64,000 bases of DNA from Photobacterium sp. TLY01 (lineage in GTDB: Bacteria > Pseudomonadota > Gammaproteobacteria > Enterobacterales > Vibrionaceae), in NCBI RefSeq assembly GCF_021432065.1, contig NZ_CP090364.1:3176601-3240600 (forward strand). The letters are read 5' to 3'. Each line of letters opens with the position of its first letter. Position 1 is the stretch's first letter. The notes under the pieces are model-generated. The model was not told the DNA's origin, made no database searches, and was given only the letters and a program-made list of their open reading frames with translations. Of the stretch, positions 16,252-25,449 are shown piece by piece. Made by a program: the position numbers and the translations under genes.

Positions 16252-17667
16252 ATGAGCACTCAACACCCCACGACTCCTTCTCACTATGATGTGATTATTA
16301 TCGGCAGCGGACCCGGAGGCGAAGGGGCCGCCATGGGACTGACCAAAGCGGGTTTCAGCGTCGCTATCATTGAACGCGAAAGCCGTGTCGGCGGCGGCTG
16401 TACCCATTGGGGCACAATTCCCTCGAAAGCGCTGCGCCATGCGGTCAGCCGGATTATCGAATTCAATAAAAACCCGCTCTACAGCAAGAACACCACCACA
16501 CTGCACAGCACCTTCAGCCAAATTCTGGGTCACGCGCAAACCGTGGTCAGCAAGCAAACGAGAATGCGTCAGGGTTTTTATGATCGCAACAGTTGCCCCA
16601 TCATTGCCGGCGAAGCCAGTTTTGTCGACCAACACACCATACGTGTGCGTAACCACGACGGCAGCCATGACACTTATACCGCCGATAAATTTGTGATTGC
16701 CACCGGTTCCCGGCCTTATCAGCCCAAAGATGTCGACTTCACCCACCAGCGCATCTACGACAGTGACTCCGTGCTGCGCCTGCAGCACGACCCGCGCCAC
16801 ATCATTATTTATGGGGCCGGGGTGATCGGCAGTGAGTATGCCTCGATCTTCCGTGGTCTGGGGGTCAAAGTTGACCTGATCAACACCCGTCAGCGCCTGC
16901 TGGAATTTCTTGATAACGAAATTTCCGATTCGCTGTCTTACCACCTGTGGAACAACGGTGTGATGATCCGCAGTGGTGAAGCCTACAGCAAAATTGAAGG
17001 CACTGAAGATGGTGTGATCCTGCATCTGGAATCGGGCAAGAAAATGAAAGCCGACTGCCTGCTGTACGCCAATGGCCGGACAGGGAACACAGATCGCCTC
17101 AACCTGGAGGTGGTCGGACTGACACCGGACTCACGCGGCCAGCTCTCCGTCGACCAGAACTACTGCACCGAGATTGATAACATTTATGCAGTGGGGGATG
17201 TGATTGGCTATCCTAGCCTGGCAAGTGCCGCCTATGATCAGGGACGTTTCGTTGCCCAGGCCATTGCAACCGGTCAGGCTCAGGGGCAATTGATCGATCA
17301 TATCCCAACCGGCATCTACACCATTCCTGAAATCAGCTCTGTGGGGAAAACCGAGCAGCAGCTAACAGCAGAGAAAGTGCCGTATGAGGTGGGACGGGCC
17401 CAATTCAAACACCTGGCACGGGCACAAATAGCCGGTACCGATGTTGGCAGCCTGAAGATACTGTTCCACCGCGAAACCAAAGAAATTTTAGGCATCCACT
17501 GCTTTGGTGAACGGGCCTCAGAGATCATTCACATCGGTCAGGCGATCATGGAGCAGAAAAACGGCGGTAACAGCATCGATTACTTCGTCAATACCACCTT
17601 TAACTACCCGACCATGGCTGAAGCCTACCGGGTGGCAGCACTGAACGGGCTGAACCGTCTGTTTTGA
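16252..17667 (+). CDS. sthA: Soluble pyridine nucleotide transhydrogenase
   Basis: A cytoplasmic FAD enzyme transferring hydride between NADPH and NAD+, so balancing the two cofactor pools. It has 471 residues. The FAD site GSGPGGEG is at 18-25 and the NAD(P) site [11 protein letters not shown] is near 186. As in other SthA proteins, the redox disulfide of the related lipoamide dehydrogenases is missing ([12 protein letters not shown]). The second FAD motif YAVGDVIG and a C-terminal dimerisation domain are present. The ATG is preceded by AAGG. It is divergent from fabR. Confidence 0.97.
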   Translation: MSTQHPTTPSHYDVIIIGSGPGGEGAAMGLTKAGFSVAIIERESRVGGGCTHWGTIPSKALRHAVSRIIEFNKNPLYSKNTTTLHSTFSQILGHAQTVVSKQTRMRQGFYDRNSCPIIAGEASFVDQHTIRVRNHDGSHDTYTADKFVIATGSRPYQPKDVDFTHQRIYDSDSVLRLQHDPRHIIIYGAGVIGSEYASIFRGLGVKVDLINTRQRLLEFLDNEISDSLSYHLWNNGVMIRSGEAYSKIEGTEDGVILHLESGKKMKADCLLYANGRTGNTDRLNLEVVGLTPDSRGQLSVDQNYCTEIDNIYAVGDVIGYPSLASAAYDQGRFVAQAIATGQAQGQLIDHIPTGIYTIPEISSVGKTEQQLTAEKVPYEVGRAQFKHLARAQIAGTDVGSLKILFHRETKEILGIHCFGERASEIIHIGQAIMEQKNGGNSIDYFVNTTFNYPTMAEAYRVAALNGLNRLF

Positions 17668-17713
17668 AAGCACCACTCCACAGCCGATACTGTGGAGCGG
17701 TACACACCCTAAA

Positions 17714-17742
17714 GAAAACGGCGCTCTCGGCGCCGTTTTTGC
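17714..17742. terminator. Terminator between sthA and allE-like gene
   Basis: The stem AACGGCGC/GCGCCGTT (17718-17738) is flanked by A's and by TTTTT. It can serve sthA on the plus strand and, less well, the convergent allE-like gene. Confidence 0.8.
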
Positions 17743-17771
17743 GATAGGGGCTTTTGCGATAAGGACCTTGC

Positions 17772-18623
17772 TTAGCGGCGGTTCCCGCGATAAGCCGGTG
17801 ATGGGTTGAGGACCATATGACGGTTGATGTCCTTAAACAGCAGGTAGCGGAAGCGACCCGGACCACCGGCATAACATGCCTGCGGGCAGAAGGCGCGCAG
17901 CCACATATAGTCGCCGGCTTCCACTTCCACCCAGTCCTGGTTTAAGTGGTAAACCGCTTTCCCTTCCAGAACATACAGTCCGTGCTCCATCACATGCGTT
18001 TCATCAAACGGAATGATCCCGCCGGGTTGGAAAGTCACGATGTTCACTTGCATGTCATGACGCATATCTGCCGAATCAACAAAGCGGGTTGTCGCCCAGG
18101 CATCATTGGTGTCAGGCATCGGCGTTGGCTCGATGTCATTCTCGTTGGTCACAAAGGCGTCGGGCACCTCAATGCCTTCAACAAATTCATAGGCCTTGCG
18201 AATCCAGTGGAAACGCACCGGCGCATCGCCATTGTTCTTCAGGCTCCACTTGGCTGATGGTGGCAGATAAGCGTAACCGCCCGTTTCCATCTGATATTGC
18301 TCGCCTTCCAGCGTCAGGGTCATTTCACCTTCAACCACAAACAGCACGCCTTCTGCACCTGCATCCAGTTCGGGTTTGTCGCTGCCGCCTTGTGGGGAGA
18401 CTTCCATGATGTAGTGGGAAAATGTTTCAGAAAAACCGCTCATGGGCCGGGCAATCACCCACAGCCGGGTATTGTCCCAGAACGGCAGAAAGCTGGTCAC
18501 GATATCACTCATCACCCCTTTAGGGATGATGGCATAGGCTTCGGTAAACACCGCACGGTCAGAGAGAATCTGGGTTTGCGGTGGCAGACCACCTGTGGGG
18601 GCATAATAAGTATTCTTGGCCAT
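17772..18623 (-). CDS. allE: (S)-ureidoglycine aminohydrolase-like bicupin
   Basis: A 283-residue two-cupin protein similar to AllE, which releases ammonia from ureidoglycine in purine (allantoin) breakdown using Mn2+. The N-terminal cupin has GVLFVVEGEMTL near residue 92. The C-terminal cupin keeps the metal ligands in ETHVMEHG (Glu, His, His) and the glutamine in CPQACYAGG. It is about 20 residues longer than E. coli AllE. No other allantoin genes are in the window. Its partner is a divergent LysR-type regulator at 18792, so it forms a two-gene insert between sthA and cysQ. Substrate is inferred from family only. Confidence 0.82.
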   Translation of the reverse strand: MAKNTYYAPTGGLPPQTQILSDRAVFTEAYAIIPKGVMSDIVTSFLPFWDNTRLWVIARPMSGFSETFSHYIMEVSPQGGSDKPELDAGAEGVLFVVEGEMTLTLEGEQYQMETGGYAYLPPSAKWSLKNNGDAPVRFHWIRKAYEFVEGIEVPDAFVTNENDIEPTPMPDTNDAWATTRFVDSADMRHDMQVNIVTFQPGGIIPFDETHVMEHGLYVLEGKAVYHLNQDWVEVEAGDYMWLRAFCPQACYAGGPGRFRYLLFKDINRHMVLNPSPAYRGNRR

Positions 18624-18732
18624 TACATATGTCCTTTCATGTATCGCAGTCTGACTGCGCCAATGGATAAGCAGCGTCTTGACCAGGCTGCTGTTTCAAT
18701 TCTGAATTGTGTTGATTGTAGATCAGGGCAAT

Positions 18733-18748
18733 TTGATTTATAAATTAA
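18733..18748. promoter_or_regulatory. Near-palindromic operator candidate between allE-like gene and LysR gene
   Basis: The perfect 10-bp palindrome ATTTATAAAT (18736-18745) extends to an almost perfect 16-bp one in the divergent intergenic region. It lies 44 bp upstream of the LysR gene and 110 bp upstream of the allE-like gene. A LysR-type protein encoded alongside is the obvious candidate binder; this is inference. Confidence 0.4.
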
Positions 18749-18791
18749 ATAACTCAATGCCAAGTAGTGGAATTTCCACTGACAGGAGATT

Positions 18792-19667
18792 ATGAATCAG
18801 AACAAGACCTTAGACCCGGTGCTGCTGCGCAGCTTTGTCGCCGTGGTCGACTCCGGCAGCTTTACCCGGGCCGCCGACAGCACTCACCTCACTCAGTCGA
18901 CGGTCAGCCAGCAGGTCCGCAAACTGGAATCCCAGCTCGGCTGCGAACTGTTGCACCGCAAAGGCCGCTACGTCACGGCTACGCTGGAAGGTGAGCGGGT
19001 ACTCAATTATGCCCGCCGCATTCTGCAGTTAATGAGTGAAGCGGTGGTGCAGACCAGTGTCAGTGCCGAACAGCAAAAAATTCGACTTGGGGTGCCGGAG
19101 GACTTTGCAACCCACGCCATCATGCCCACGCTGCATGCGTTCTCAACCGAGTTTCCGGGCATCCGGCTGGAAGTCAAAAGTGGTTTATGTAGCGATATCT
19201 GGCGGAAATTTCAGAGTAACGAGCTGGATCTGGCACTGGTCAAACAACGTCAGGGCAGTCTGCCGGGTTTAGCCAGCTGGCCGGAACCCCTGTGCTGGAT
19301 TGATAGCTTACACAGCAATAACCTCGACAGGCAGCCAGTGCCTCTGGTGTCTTTTCCGATTGGCGGCCTGTACCGCAATGAAATGGCCCACACATTTGAC
19401 AGTCTGGGCAGAAGCTGGCGGTTGGCCTACGTGAGCACCAGTCTGTCGGGAGTGTGCTGCGCCGTCGAGGCCGGTCTGGGGATTTCACTGCTGCCCAGAA
19501 GGCTGGTGACTGAGCAGCACAGAATTCTGGATGAAAATGACGGGCTGCCACCGGTGCAGGATATGGAAGTCACCCTGCATACCCAGGAGAAGGTGTCTGC
19601 ACTGAGCAAAATCCTGGCAGAGCGACTCATCAACACCTGCGATCGCATCTTTGAACATGACGTCTGA
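18792..19667 (+). CDS. LysR-type transcriptional regulator
   Basis: A 291-residue LysR-family regulator. The winged helix-turn-helix is at about residues 8-66 (LLRSFVAVVDSGSFTRAAD, then STVSQQVRKLE). The C-terminal effector-binding domain starts near residue 92 (IRLGVPEDFA). The ATG at 18792 is preceded by AGGAG. It is divergent from the allE-like gene and probably controls it, in the usual way for this family. The effector is unknown. An almost perfect inverted repeat (19703-19723) after its stop may end transcription. Confidence 0.9.
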   Translation: MNQNKTLDPVLLRSFVAVVDSGSFTRAADSTHLTQSTVSQQVRKLESQLGCELLHRKGRYVTATLEGERVLNYARRILQLMSEAVVQTSVSAEQQKIRLGVPEDFATHAIMPTLHAFSTEFPGIRLEVKSGLCSDIWRKFQSNELDLALVKQRQGSLPGLASWPEPLCWIDSLHSNNLDRQPVPLVSFPIGGLYRNEMAHTFDSLGRSWRLAYVSTSLSGVCCAVEAGLGISLLPRRLVTEQHRILDENDGLPPVQDMEVTLHTQEKVSALSKILAERLINTCDRIFEHDV

Positions 19668-19702
19668 TACCGGATTGCGACGTGCGGCCAGATCCAGTTA
19701 CG

Positions 19703-19723
19703 GCCTCTGACAGTCAGAGGCCA
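19703..19723. terminator. Strong hairpin between convergent lysR and cysQ
   Basis: A perfect 10-bp stem GGCCTCTGAC/GTCAGAGGCC with a one-base centre sits between two convergent stops. There is no T-run, so it may act as a weak terminator or as an RNA 3'-end stabiliser. Confidence 0.5.
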
Positions 19724-19739
19724 GACGCAAGACAACGCC

Positions 19740-20573
19740 TTAACTGGCTTCCATCATCCGGTTATCCGGGGTCAGGATCTCTGCCCAGGGCAGGCTTTCA
19801 TCACCCAGCGTAATAAAGTTCGGATTCTCCAGGGTATGACGCTCATTGTAAGACAGGGGAGTCAGGTGGGTATTGAGAATGCGTCCGCCAGCCTCTTCCA
19901 CAATGCACTGTGTCGCCGCTGTGTCCCATTCACCGGTCGGGCCCAAACGCAGGTAACAATCGACCGCCCCTTCCGCCACCAGACAGGATTTCAGAGCCGC
20001 TGAGCCCAGCGGCACCAAGTCGTAATTCAGTGCCGGATCCAGCCGGTTGGTGATCGCCCGGATATCCTGGCGACGACTAATCGCCACTGCTATCGATCGT
20101 GTCGGTCCTTCGTGCTTGTGGGTCGAGATGGCGACCGTTTCACCCTCAGGGGTAATTTTCCAGGCGCCCTGCTGGCGGCAGGCATAGTAAACAACGCCTG
20201 ACACAGGCGCATAGACCACGCCCATCACAGGGTGATTGTTCTCCACCAGGGCGATGATTGTGGCAAAGTCGCCACTGCCGGCGATGAATTCTTGCGTCCC
20301 GTCGAGCGGATCGACTAACCAGTAACGATCCCACTGCTGGCGCTCTTCCAGCGGAATGGCAGCATCTTCTTCAGACAACACAGGAATATCCGGTGTCAGC
20401 TCGGTTAATCTTTCCAGCACCAGTTTATGCGCGGCAAGATCCGCACTGGTCACGGGCGTATTGTCAGTCTTGATCTGTTTTTCAAACTGACCGCGCTGAT
20501 AAATATCAAGGATCACCTGCCCAGATTCCCGGGCAATCTCTATCACGGATGGAATTAGCGTCGACAGCTCCAT
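19740..20573 (-). CDS. cysQ: 3'(2'),5'-bisphosphate nucleotidase
   Basis: Hydrolyses adenosine 3',5'-bisphosphate (PAP), a by-product of sulfate assimilation, to AMP. The 277-residue protein is an inositol-monophosphatase-fold enzyme. Metal ligands are seen in LSEED (near residue 67) and DPLDGT (88-93), and the second motif is GEWDTAA near 216. It follows nudE with a 12-bp gap and a GGAG ribosome site, so the two form an operon. The nudE-cysQ pair next to the type II secretion genes is typical of Vibrionaceae. Confidence 0.95.
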   Translation of the reverse strand: MELSTLIPSVIEIARESGQVILDIYQRGQFEKQIKTDNTPVTSADLAAHKLVLERLTELTPDIPVLSEEDAAIPLEERQQWDRYWLVDPLDGTQEFIAGSGDFATIIALVENNHPVMGVVYAPVSGVVYYACRQQGAWKITPEGETVAISTHKHEGPTRSIAVAISRRQDIRAITNRLDPALNYDLVPLGSAALKSCLVAEGAVDCYLRLGPTGEWDTAATQCIVEEAGGRILNTHLTPLSYNERHTLENPNFITLGDESLPWAEILTPDNRMMEAS

Positions 20574-20585
20574 CTCACACTCCTG

Positions 20586-21137
20586 CTAAGATAAGTACTT
20601 CAAGGCCAGGAACAAAGCAGTGATGCTTCTGGCTTCAGCAAAATCAAGATGGGTCAGTAATTCTTCGGCCTGCGACAATGGCCAGCGCACGATATCCAGC
20701 GGTTCAGGTTCATCGCCGATCAATTTTTCGGGAAATAAATCCTGCGCGAGAAACAGCGTCATCCTGCTGGAAAAATAAGACGGCGCCAGCACGACCTCTT
20801 TCAGTGGCACTAACTCTCTGGCACCAAAACCAATTTCTTCTTTCATTTCCCGGTTTGCTGCCTGGTCGGCTGTTTCACCGTGGTCGATCAACCCTTTGGG
20901 AAAGCCGAGTTCGTAACGATCCGTACCCGCTGAGTACTCACGTACCAGCAACAGATCCCCCTCGGCCGTGACAGGCACCACCATCACGGCATGCCGACCG
21001 CTGGGTTTCATACGTTCATAGGTCCGGGTCTCCCCGTTACTGAAACGGAGATCAAGAGATTCAATCTTAAACAGGCGAGATTGTGCCACTACTTCTGTGG
21101 CCAGAATTGTCGGTTTTTTATTTTCTGCCGCCATCAT
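20586..21137 (-). CDS. nudE: ADP compounds hydrolase NudE
   Basis: A Nudix hydrolase that cleaves ADP-ribose, Ap3A, NADH and similar compounds. The 183-residue length fits the family (E. coli 186). The full Nudix box GX5EX7REXXEEXG spans residues 82-103. Two adjacent ATGs start the frame, with AGGAA upstream. It is first in a nudE-cysQ operon. Confidence 0.93.
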   Translation of the reverse strand: MMAAENKKPTILATEVVAQSRLFKIESLDLRFSNGETRTYERMKPSGRHAVMVVPVTAEGDLLLVREYSAGTDRYELGFPKGLIDHGETADQAANREMKEEIGFGARELVPLKEVVLAPSYFSSRMTLFLAQDLFPEKLIGDEPEPLDIVRWPLSQAEELLTHLDFAEARSITALFLALKYLS

Positions 21138-21266
21138 GTGTTCCTGTCACTTGGTCTGTCTGTTATTAAATGGCATGGCGGCCATGAAATAAAGGAAAAA
21201 TGCCCATTCAGTGCGATTTGATTTTCCTCATGGCGCCAAACCACGGCTGATAGTGCAGTCACTGAT

Positions 21267-22025
21267 TTAGAGCCGGCCTGAATAACGAATCGGATAACGG
21301 CCATTCGCATCCGGATTGCCCAGCCATTTCAGCTGTTCCTGTAACCCGGATGGCAGCTCAGCCCCCGGCTTAAACCAGCCATTCAGGTTATAGCGCCGAT
21401 CTGTCGTTAAGCCCGCTTGCCATTCGCTGCTGACCTGAGCTGAGGCCTGATTCGCTGTCGCTGCCAGCTGCCCGTCATTACAGCTCAGTTCCGCGAGGAC
21501 CTGACCGGGATCCACATCACCCAGCGGGGTACCTATACTGGCTCCGCTCCACACCAGTCCGCCGTCCAACGACTGGCAGTATGGCATCGCAAACCGGTAG
21601 TCACGAACCGTCAGTTCCAGGTTACCGCCCAGATTCAGGGGCACCGGCAGACGCGCATACTGAATTGCCTGCTGAGCAGGCAGAGAAAGCAGCAAGTTCT
21701 GCGCATACAGGCCGCTGAGATCCGCGCCCACCAAACCTCGCCCTCTCAGCCCCAGATCACTGCCCTGACCGAGCCGCACCGAAAATTCTGCATTGGCGGT
21801 CAGCAACTTCCACGGACTGAGCTCCCAATACACCTGGCCCAGATTCCACTGCTGCCAGCGCACCTGGCTCGCTCTCCCCTGCCAGGGGGTGCCGCTGATA
21901 CCGGTCACCGACAGGCCGGGCACCGTGGGGACCTGTTGCCACACCCAGCTCGCTGGCAAATGCACCAGCAAGCTGACCATCAGGGCCAGCGCAAAACTCA
22001 ACCCTAAGAATATTTTGTACCTCAC
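21267..22025 (-). CDS. gspN: Type II secretion system protein N
   Basis: An inner-membrane accessory protein of the type II secretion machinery, 252 residues. One N-terminal membrane anchor (about residues 7-25) is followed by a periplasmic domain with repeated WxG-like beta-strand patterns. It is the last gene of the gspC-N operon, two bases after gspM. GspN is found in only some type II systems, including those of Vibrio. Confidence 0.92.
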   Translation of the reverse strand: MRYKIFLGLSFALALMVSLLVHLPASWVWQQVPTVPGLSVTGISGTPWQGRASQVRWQQWNLGQVYWELSPWKLLTANAEFSVRLGQGSDLGLRGRGLVGADLSGLYAQNLLLSLPAQQAIQYARLPVPLNLGGNLELTVRDYRFAMPYCQSLDGGLVWSGASIGTPLGDVDPGQVLAELSCNDGQLAATANQASAQVSSEWQAGLTTDRRYNLNGWFKPGAELPSGLQEQLKWLGNPDANGRYPIRYSGRL

Positions 22026-22027
22026 GC

Positions 22028-22504
22028 TTAGCCTCGTCCCAGCTGTAAACGGTTCACTTCGACCAGCCCCGCCTGATTCGTTTTCGATACATCCAGAAAC
22101 TGTGCTTCAATACCGTGTTCCTCACGCAAAAAAGCCAGCCAGTTCACTAACGTATTAAACGGCAAAGGCTGTACCCACACCTGAACGGCGTCTTCACGGG
22201 GCTGCATTCGGATCAGTTCAATCCGAAAGCGGCGCGTGGTTTCATTGACGACCTGATTCAGCCCCTGCGGGCTGACACTGCCGGTGGCACCGGTTTTCGC
22301 CCGCAAAGTGGTAATATCGTCAGCCTTCTCGCTGACCCAGCTCAATAGCTGACGCTCAGTCTGCAGGTTTTGTTCGGCCGATGCCGCTCTCTGTGCCATC
22401 GGCTGCCAGATCCCCCAGTACAGCACCGCAATCACCAAGGCGATGGCGCCACCGATGACCAGACGTTGCTCTCGCGCGCTTAATGTTTTAAACCACTGAT
22501 TCAC
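22028..22504 (-). CDS. gspM: Type II secretion system protein M
   Basis: A 158-residue bitopic inner-membrane protein. A cytoplasmic start (WFKTLSAREQR) is followed by a membrane helix at about residues 17-35 and a periplasmic ferredoxin-like domain. It pairs with GspL in the assembly platform. Its start overlaps the gspL stop by 4 bp, indicating translational coupling. Confidence 0.94.
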   Translation of the reverse strand: MNQWFKTLSAREQRLVIGGAIALVIAVLYWGIWQPMAQRAASAEQNLQTERQLLSWVSEKADDITTLRAKTGATGSVSPQGLNQVVNETTRRFRIELIRMQPREDAVQVWVQPLPFNTLVNWLAFLREEHGIEAQFLDVSKTNQAGLVEVNRLQLGRG

Positions 22505-23799
22505 GAACGTCTCCTCAGCACCAGTGCACCACTGACCTGTTGGCCATCACGGTTCAGCTGGCCCTGTTCCACTTCAAACCCTTCTACCAGCAAGACCCTG
22601 AGCTGTTCAAAATGCTGGAATTCCCCGGCCACCGCCTGGAGTCTCAGTTCATGCCGGTTGTGATCGTATTTCAGATTCTGTACTGAGATTTGCGGTACTT
22701 TCGTTAATGCCGGACGCAGCTCAATCAGCCAGGGCAAGATCCCCTGTCCCGATTCCGCACCGCCCAGACGGGACAGTTCCTGATTCATCTGGCGTTTCAG
22801 GTAACTGCTGGTGGGTATATTGTTAAATTGCGGCAGTACCTGACGAAAGATACGCTCACTCTCAGTTTTATAGGCCAGCGCCTGATTTTCCATGCCCTGC
22901 ACACGCACCACATATTCAGCCACCAGCACGCCCAGTACCAGCACGGCGGCAATGCCCACTTTTCGCCAGGGCTTGAGCGCCTTGTGCCAGGTCGGCTGCA
23001 GTTTATAGGGGCCGGACAGTAAATTGACTTTGGTGGCATCAGCCCCTTTTGCCAACAAAGCCATGACCAGCTCAGGCGCTTCAGCCTGCCAGTGTCCCGG
23101 CATCCCGGATGGCGCTGGGGTAAAATGACGAATTCGGTGCTGGCTGACCGAGTCTTCCGCGTCATCCGTCAAGGTCTCAGCAGCCGTTTGCGCATCGGCG
23201 CTTTGCGCTTCAGGGGATTCCTCTTCCATCACCTGACTGATTAATGGCACCTGCTGTGCCAGCATCCAGCTCGCCAGCCATTCAGCGTCAGCGCAAATGC
23301 CCTGGGTTGCCGACTGGCGCAATAGCCATTGACCATCAATTTCGGCGGCACTGTAGCTATTGTCAAAGGCCGGTAAACACAAGCAGTCTGGAATGATTTT
23401 TCGGACGGCCAGCCCGGCTTCGTCACATAACGACAACCAGTGCTGCATCCGCTGATGTCCGACAACAGCAACATCCGCCTTATCGGCTTCCCGCTTCAGC
23501 AAATGAATATGCAGGTCATCAACATCCTGAGCCAGCTCTTCTTCCAGCAGATACGGCAGTACCTGTGCCAGTTGACGCCCGGACCCGGATGGAATCGATA
23601 CCTGGCTCAACAACACATCGCTGCCTGGTACCAGCAGATACACAGGCCTGTTTTCCCCGTATGCCGCCAGATCGCTCAGCTGACCACTGTCAGCCAGCTC
23701 ACCCGAGGCAATCACTTCCTGTTGCTGTGGCGACCAGACCAGCCAGTGTACCGGCCCGTCAGGACGGCTACTCAGCCTTATCGTCAGAAACTCGCTCAC
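22501..23799 (-). CDS. gspL: Type II secretion system protein L
   Basis: A 432-residue bitopic inner-membrane protein that docks the ATPase GspE to the platform. The cytoplasmic actin-like domain starts MSEFLTIRLSSRP and has LPYLLEEELAQDV near residue 80. The membrane helix is at about residues 277-294, followed by the periplasmic ferredoxin-like domain. The linker before the helix holds an acidic, alanine-rich insert (about residues 197-225) that may be species-specific. The start overlaps gspK by 32 bp. Confidence 0.93.
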   Translation of the reverse strand: MSEFLTIRLSSRPDGPVHWLVWSPQQQEVIASGELADSGQLSDLAAYGENRPVYLLVPGSDVLLSQVSIPSGSGRQLAQVLPYLLEEELAQDVDDLHIHLLKREADKADVAVVGHQRMQHWLSLCDEAGLAVRKIIPDCLCLPAFDNSYSAAEIDGQWLLRQSATQGICADAEWLASWMLAQQVPLISQVMEEESPEAQSADAQTAAETLTDDAEDSVSQHRIRHFTPAPSGMPGHWQAEAPELVMALLAKGADATKVNLLSGPYKLQPTWHKALKPWRKVGIAAVLVLGVLVAEYVVRVQGMENQALAYKTESERIFRQVLPQFNNIPTSSYLKRQMNQELSRLGGAESGQGILPWLIELRPALTKVPQISVQNLKYDHNRHELRLQAVAGEFQHFEQLRVLLVEGFEVEQGQLNRDGQQVSGALVLRRRS

Positions 23800-24787
23800 T
23801 CATTCCTCCATAACGGCGACGTACCACAGTCACCTTGTTCTCCCCGTCTCGTTTGAGCAGGGCTAATATTCGCAATCGCGCACGATCCACTGTCACTTCA
23901 GCATCGAGCTCAAAAAAATCACTTTTTACGGCCAGGTAAGATTTCGCCTGCTTGCGCGCCGCTTCAGTCAACCGATTTATGGCCCCTTCTGCCAAAAAGG
24001 CATCCACATCCTGCCAGCCGTCATAAGGGCGGTTCTCAATCAGCTGACGGGCATCTTCCAGACTCAGTTCCGGGCTAAACACGCCGACCAGCAACGCGGC
24101 CTGTGCAGGCTGGATCGTATTAACATTGATCAGCAGATCGGTCGACGGCAACGCACAGAGCAATGGACGAGCCTGCTGGTACATGGTGGCACTCACGCCA
24201 TTCACCGCACGAAATTCGGTCACATCGGCCATCAGGTTTCTCGGCGGCAGGTAGGCCGGCGAAAAACCTTCATAACTGCTGTCGCCTGCACCGTAGGCAC
24301 TGTACACCGCTTCGTCGGGATCGACGTATTCCCACACCGAATCCGCCGCCACTTCCGCTTCATAGCTTTCCGCGCCCGCTTCTTCTAACAGAGCCTGCAG
24401 AAAACGGACCCGGAACGGCTTCTGACTGCGATCCTGCTCAGGGGCCTGGCCCGACAAGGCATTCAGGTTATAGCACGCCTGCAGATCGTAGATATTTCCC
24501 TGCACTTCGCCATTATCCAGCGGATAGCTCTGGCCTTCGGTTGCCCAGACCTGGCTTAAGTTCACCGTGTCACTGTCCGCCAGGCTCTGCTCTATCGCCA
24601 CTTTGGCCAGTTGCTCCATCCCCTGGCTGTACCAATAGGCCTGTTGGTTAAACACCTGATTCTCAACCCGGTAGAAATTCAGCTGCAGCCGATCTGTCAT
24701 CTGAACCGCCAGCAAGGTCATCATGGCTAACAGCAGCAGGGCGACAATCAGGGCAACCCCTTTCTGTCTGGCGCGGGACTGTCTCAT
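23768..24787 (-). CDS. gspK: Type II secretion minor pseudopilin K
   Basis: A 339-residue minor pseudopilin that caps the pseudopilus tip with GspI and GspJ. The prepilin leader MRQSRARQKG is cleaved before VALIVALLLL. Glu at +5 is missing, as is usual for GspK. The large soluble domain has helix-hairpin-helix-like segments (LINVNTIQPAQ near residue 219). Overlaps gspJ by 4 bp. Confidence 0.95.
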   Translation of the reverse strand: MRQSRARQKGVALIVALLLLAMMTLLAVQMTDRLQLNFYRVENQVFNQQAYWYSQGMEQLAKVAIEQSLADSDTVNLSQVWATEGQSYPLDNGEVQGNIYDLQACYNLNALSGQAPEQDRSQKPFRVRFLQALLEEAGAESYEAEVAADSVWEYVDPDEAVYSAYGAGDSSYEGFSPAYLPPRNLMADVTEFRAVNGVSATMYQQARPLLCALPSTDLLINVNTIQPAQAALLVGVFSPELSLEDARQLIENRPYDGWQDVDAFLAEGAINRLTEAARKQAKSYLAVKSDFFELDAEVTVDRARLRILALLKRDGENKVTVVRRRYGGMSERVSDDKAE

Positions 24788-25449
24788 GAGGTGGTGTCCT
24801 CATCCTGCTTTTCTGTGTTGGGTAACACCGCTTCCGGCAGCATATACACACGCTCTATCTTGCCCAGATCTTCCAGTGTCAGGGTAACCGCAATGCCCTT
24901 GGGCAATCGCGTGTTATCTGACCAGGCTTCCTGCCAGCCTTGCGCACCGTAGTAGCTGAATGACAAAGCAGTCACCCCCTCCAACACCTGACGTACCAGA
25001 GGCTCAGTCCCCACCACAGTGTCGGGATAGCGAAACCACACCCGTTCCAGTTTTTCATCAATAATGCGGTAGCCCACCCGCAGGATTTCACTACGTGGAA
25101 ACATTTGCTGCGGGTTCTGCCAGCCATCTCGGGTGAAAATAATGCCGTCGCTGGCAGAGTCGAGCAGGTATTCGCCACTCTGCAACAACGGGCCACTCTC
25201 GTTATTGCCCTGCTGCCTGACCTGACGCCCGATAATCTGACGGAAATCGTTGTCCAGCATCAGGATGGCCCGCTGAATTTCCTGTAACCGCTGGTTATGC
25301 TCCCGCGACTGTTCATCGCTTCGCTGCACCCCATTCATGACCTGGTAGGCCGACAGGCTGAACATCGCAAACACGGCAATCGCCACCAGCACTTCAAGCA
25401 GTGTAAATCCCGCATGTCGTGATAATGGCTGACGTTGTTCAGTTCTCAA
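24784..25449 (-). CDS. gspJ: Type II secretion minor pseudopilin J
   Basis: A 221-residue minor pseudopilin. The prepilin peptidase site lies in RHAG^FTLLEVLVAIAVFA, with Glu at +5, followed by a periplasmic beta domain. It forms the tip complex with GspI and GspK. The start overlaps the gspI stop by 11 bp. The prepilin peptidase itself is not in this window. Confidence 0.95.
   Translation of the reverse strand: MRTEQRQPLSRHAGFTLLEVLVAIAVFAMFSLSAYQVMNGVQRSDEQSREHNQRLQEIQRAILMLDNDFRQIIGRQVRQQGNNESGPLLQSGEYLLDSASDGIIFTRDGWQNPQQMFPRSEILRVGYRIIDEKLERVWFRYPDTVVGTEPLVRQVLEGVTALSFSYYGAQGWQEAWSDNTRLPKGIAVTLTLEDLGKIERVYMLPEAVLPNTEKQDEDTTS

Noticed and set aside
16375..16440. Loss of the redox-active cysteine pair in sthA as a defect
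   Set aside because: The pattern [12 protein letters not shown] is the normal state of the soluble transhydrogenase family, not a mutation.
16102..17025. 307-codon frame antisense to sthA
   Set aside because: It is the complement of a clearly coding gene with matching codon periodicity and has no recognisable domain. The same holds for other long shadow frames, such as 47366-48328 opposite glnG and 57765-58523 opposite polA.
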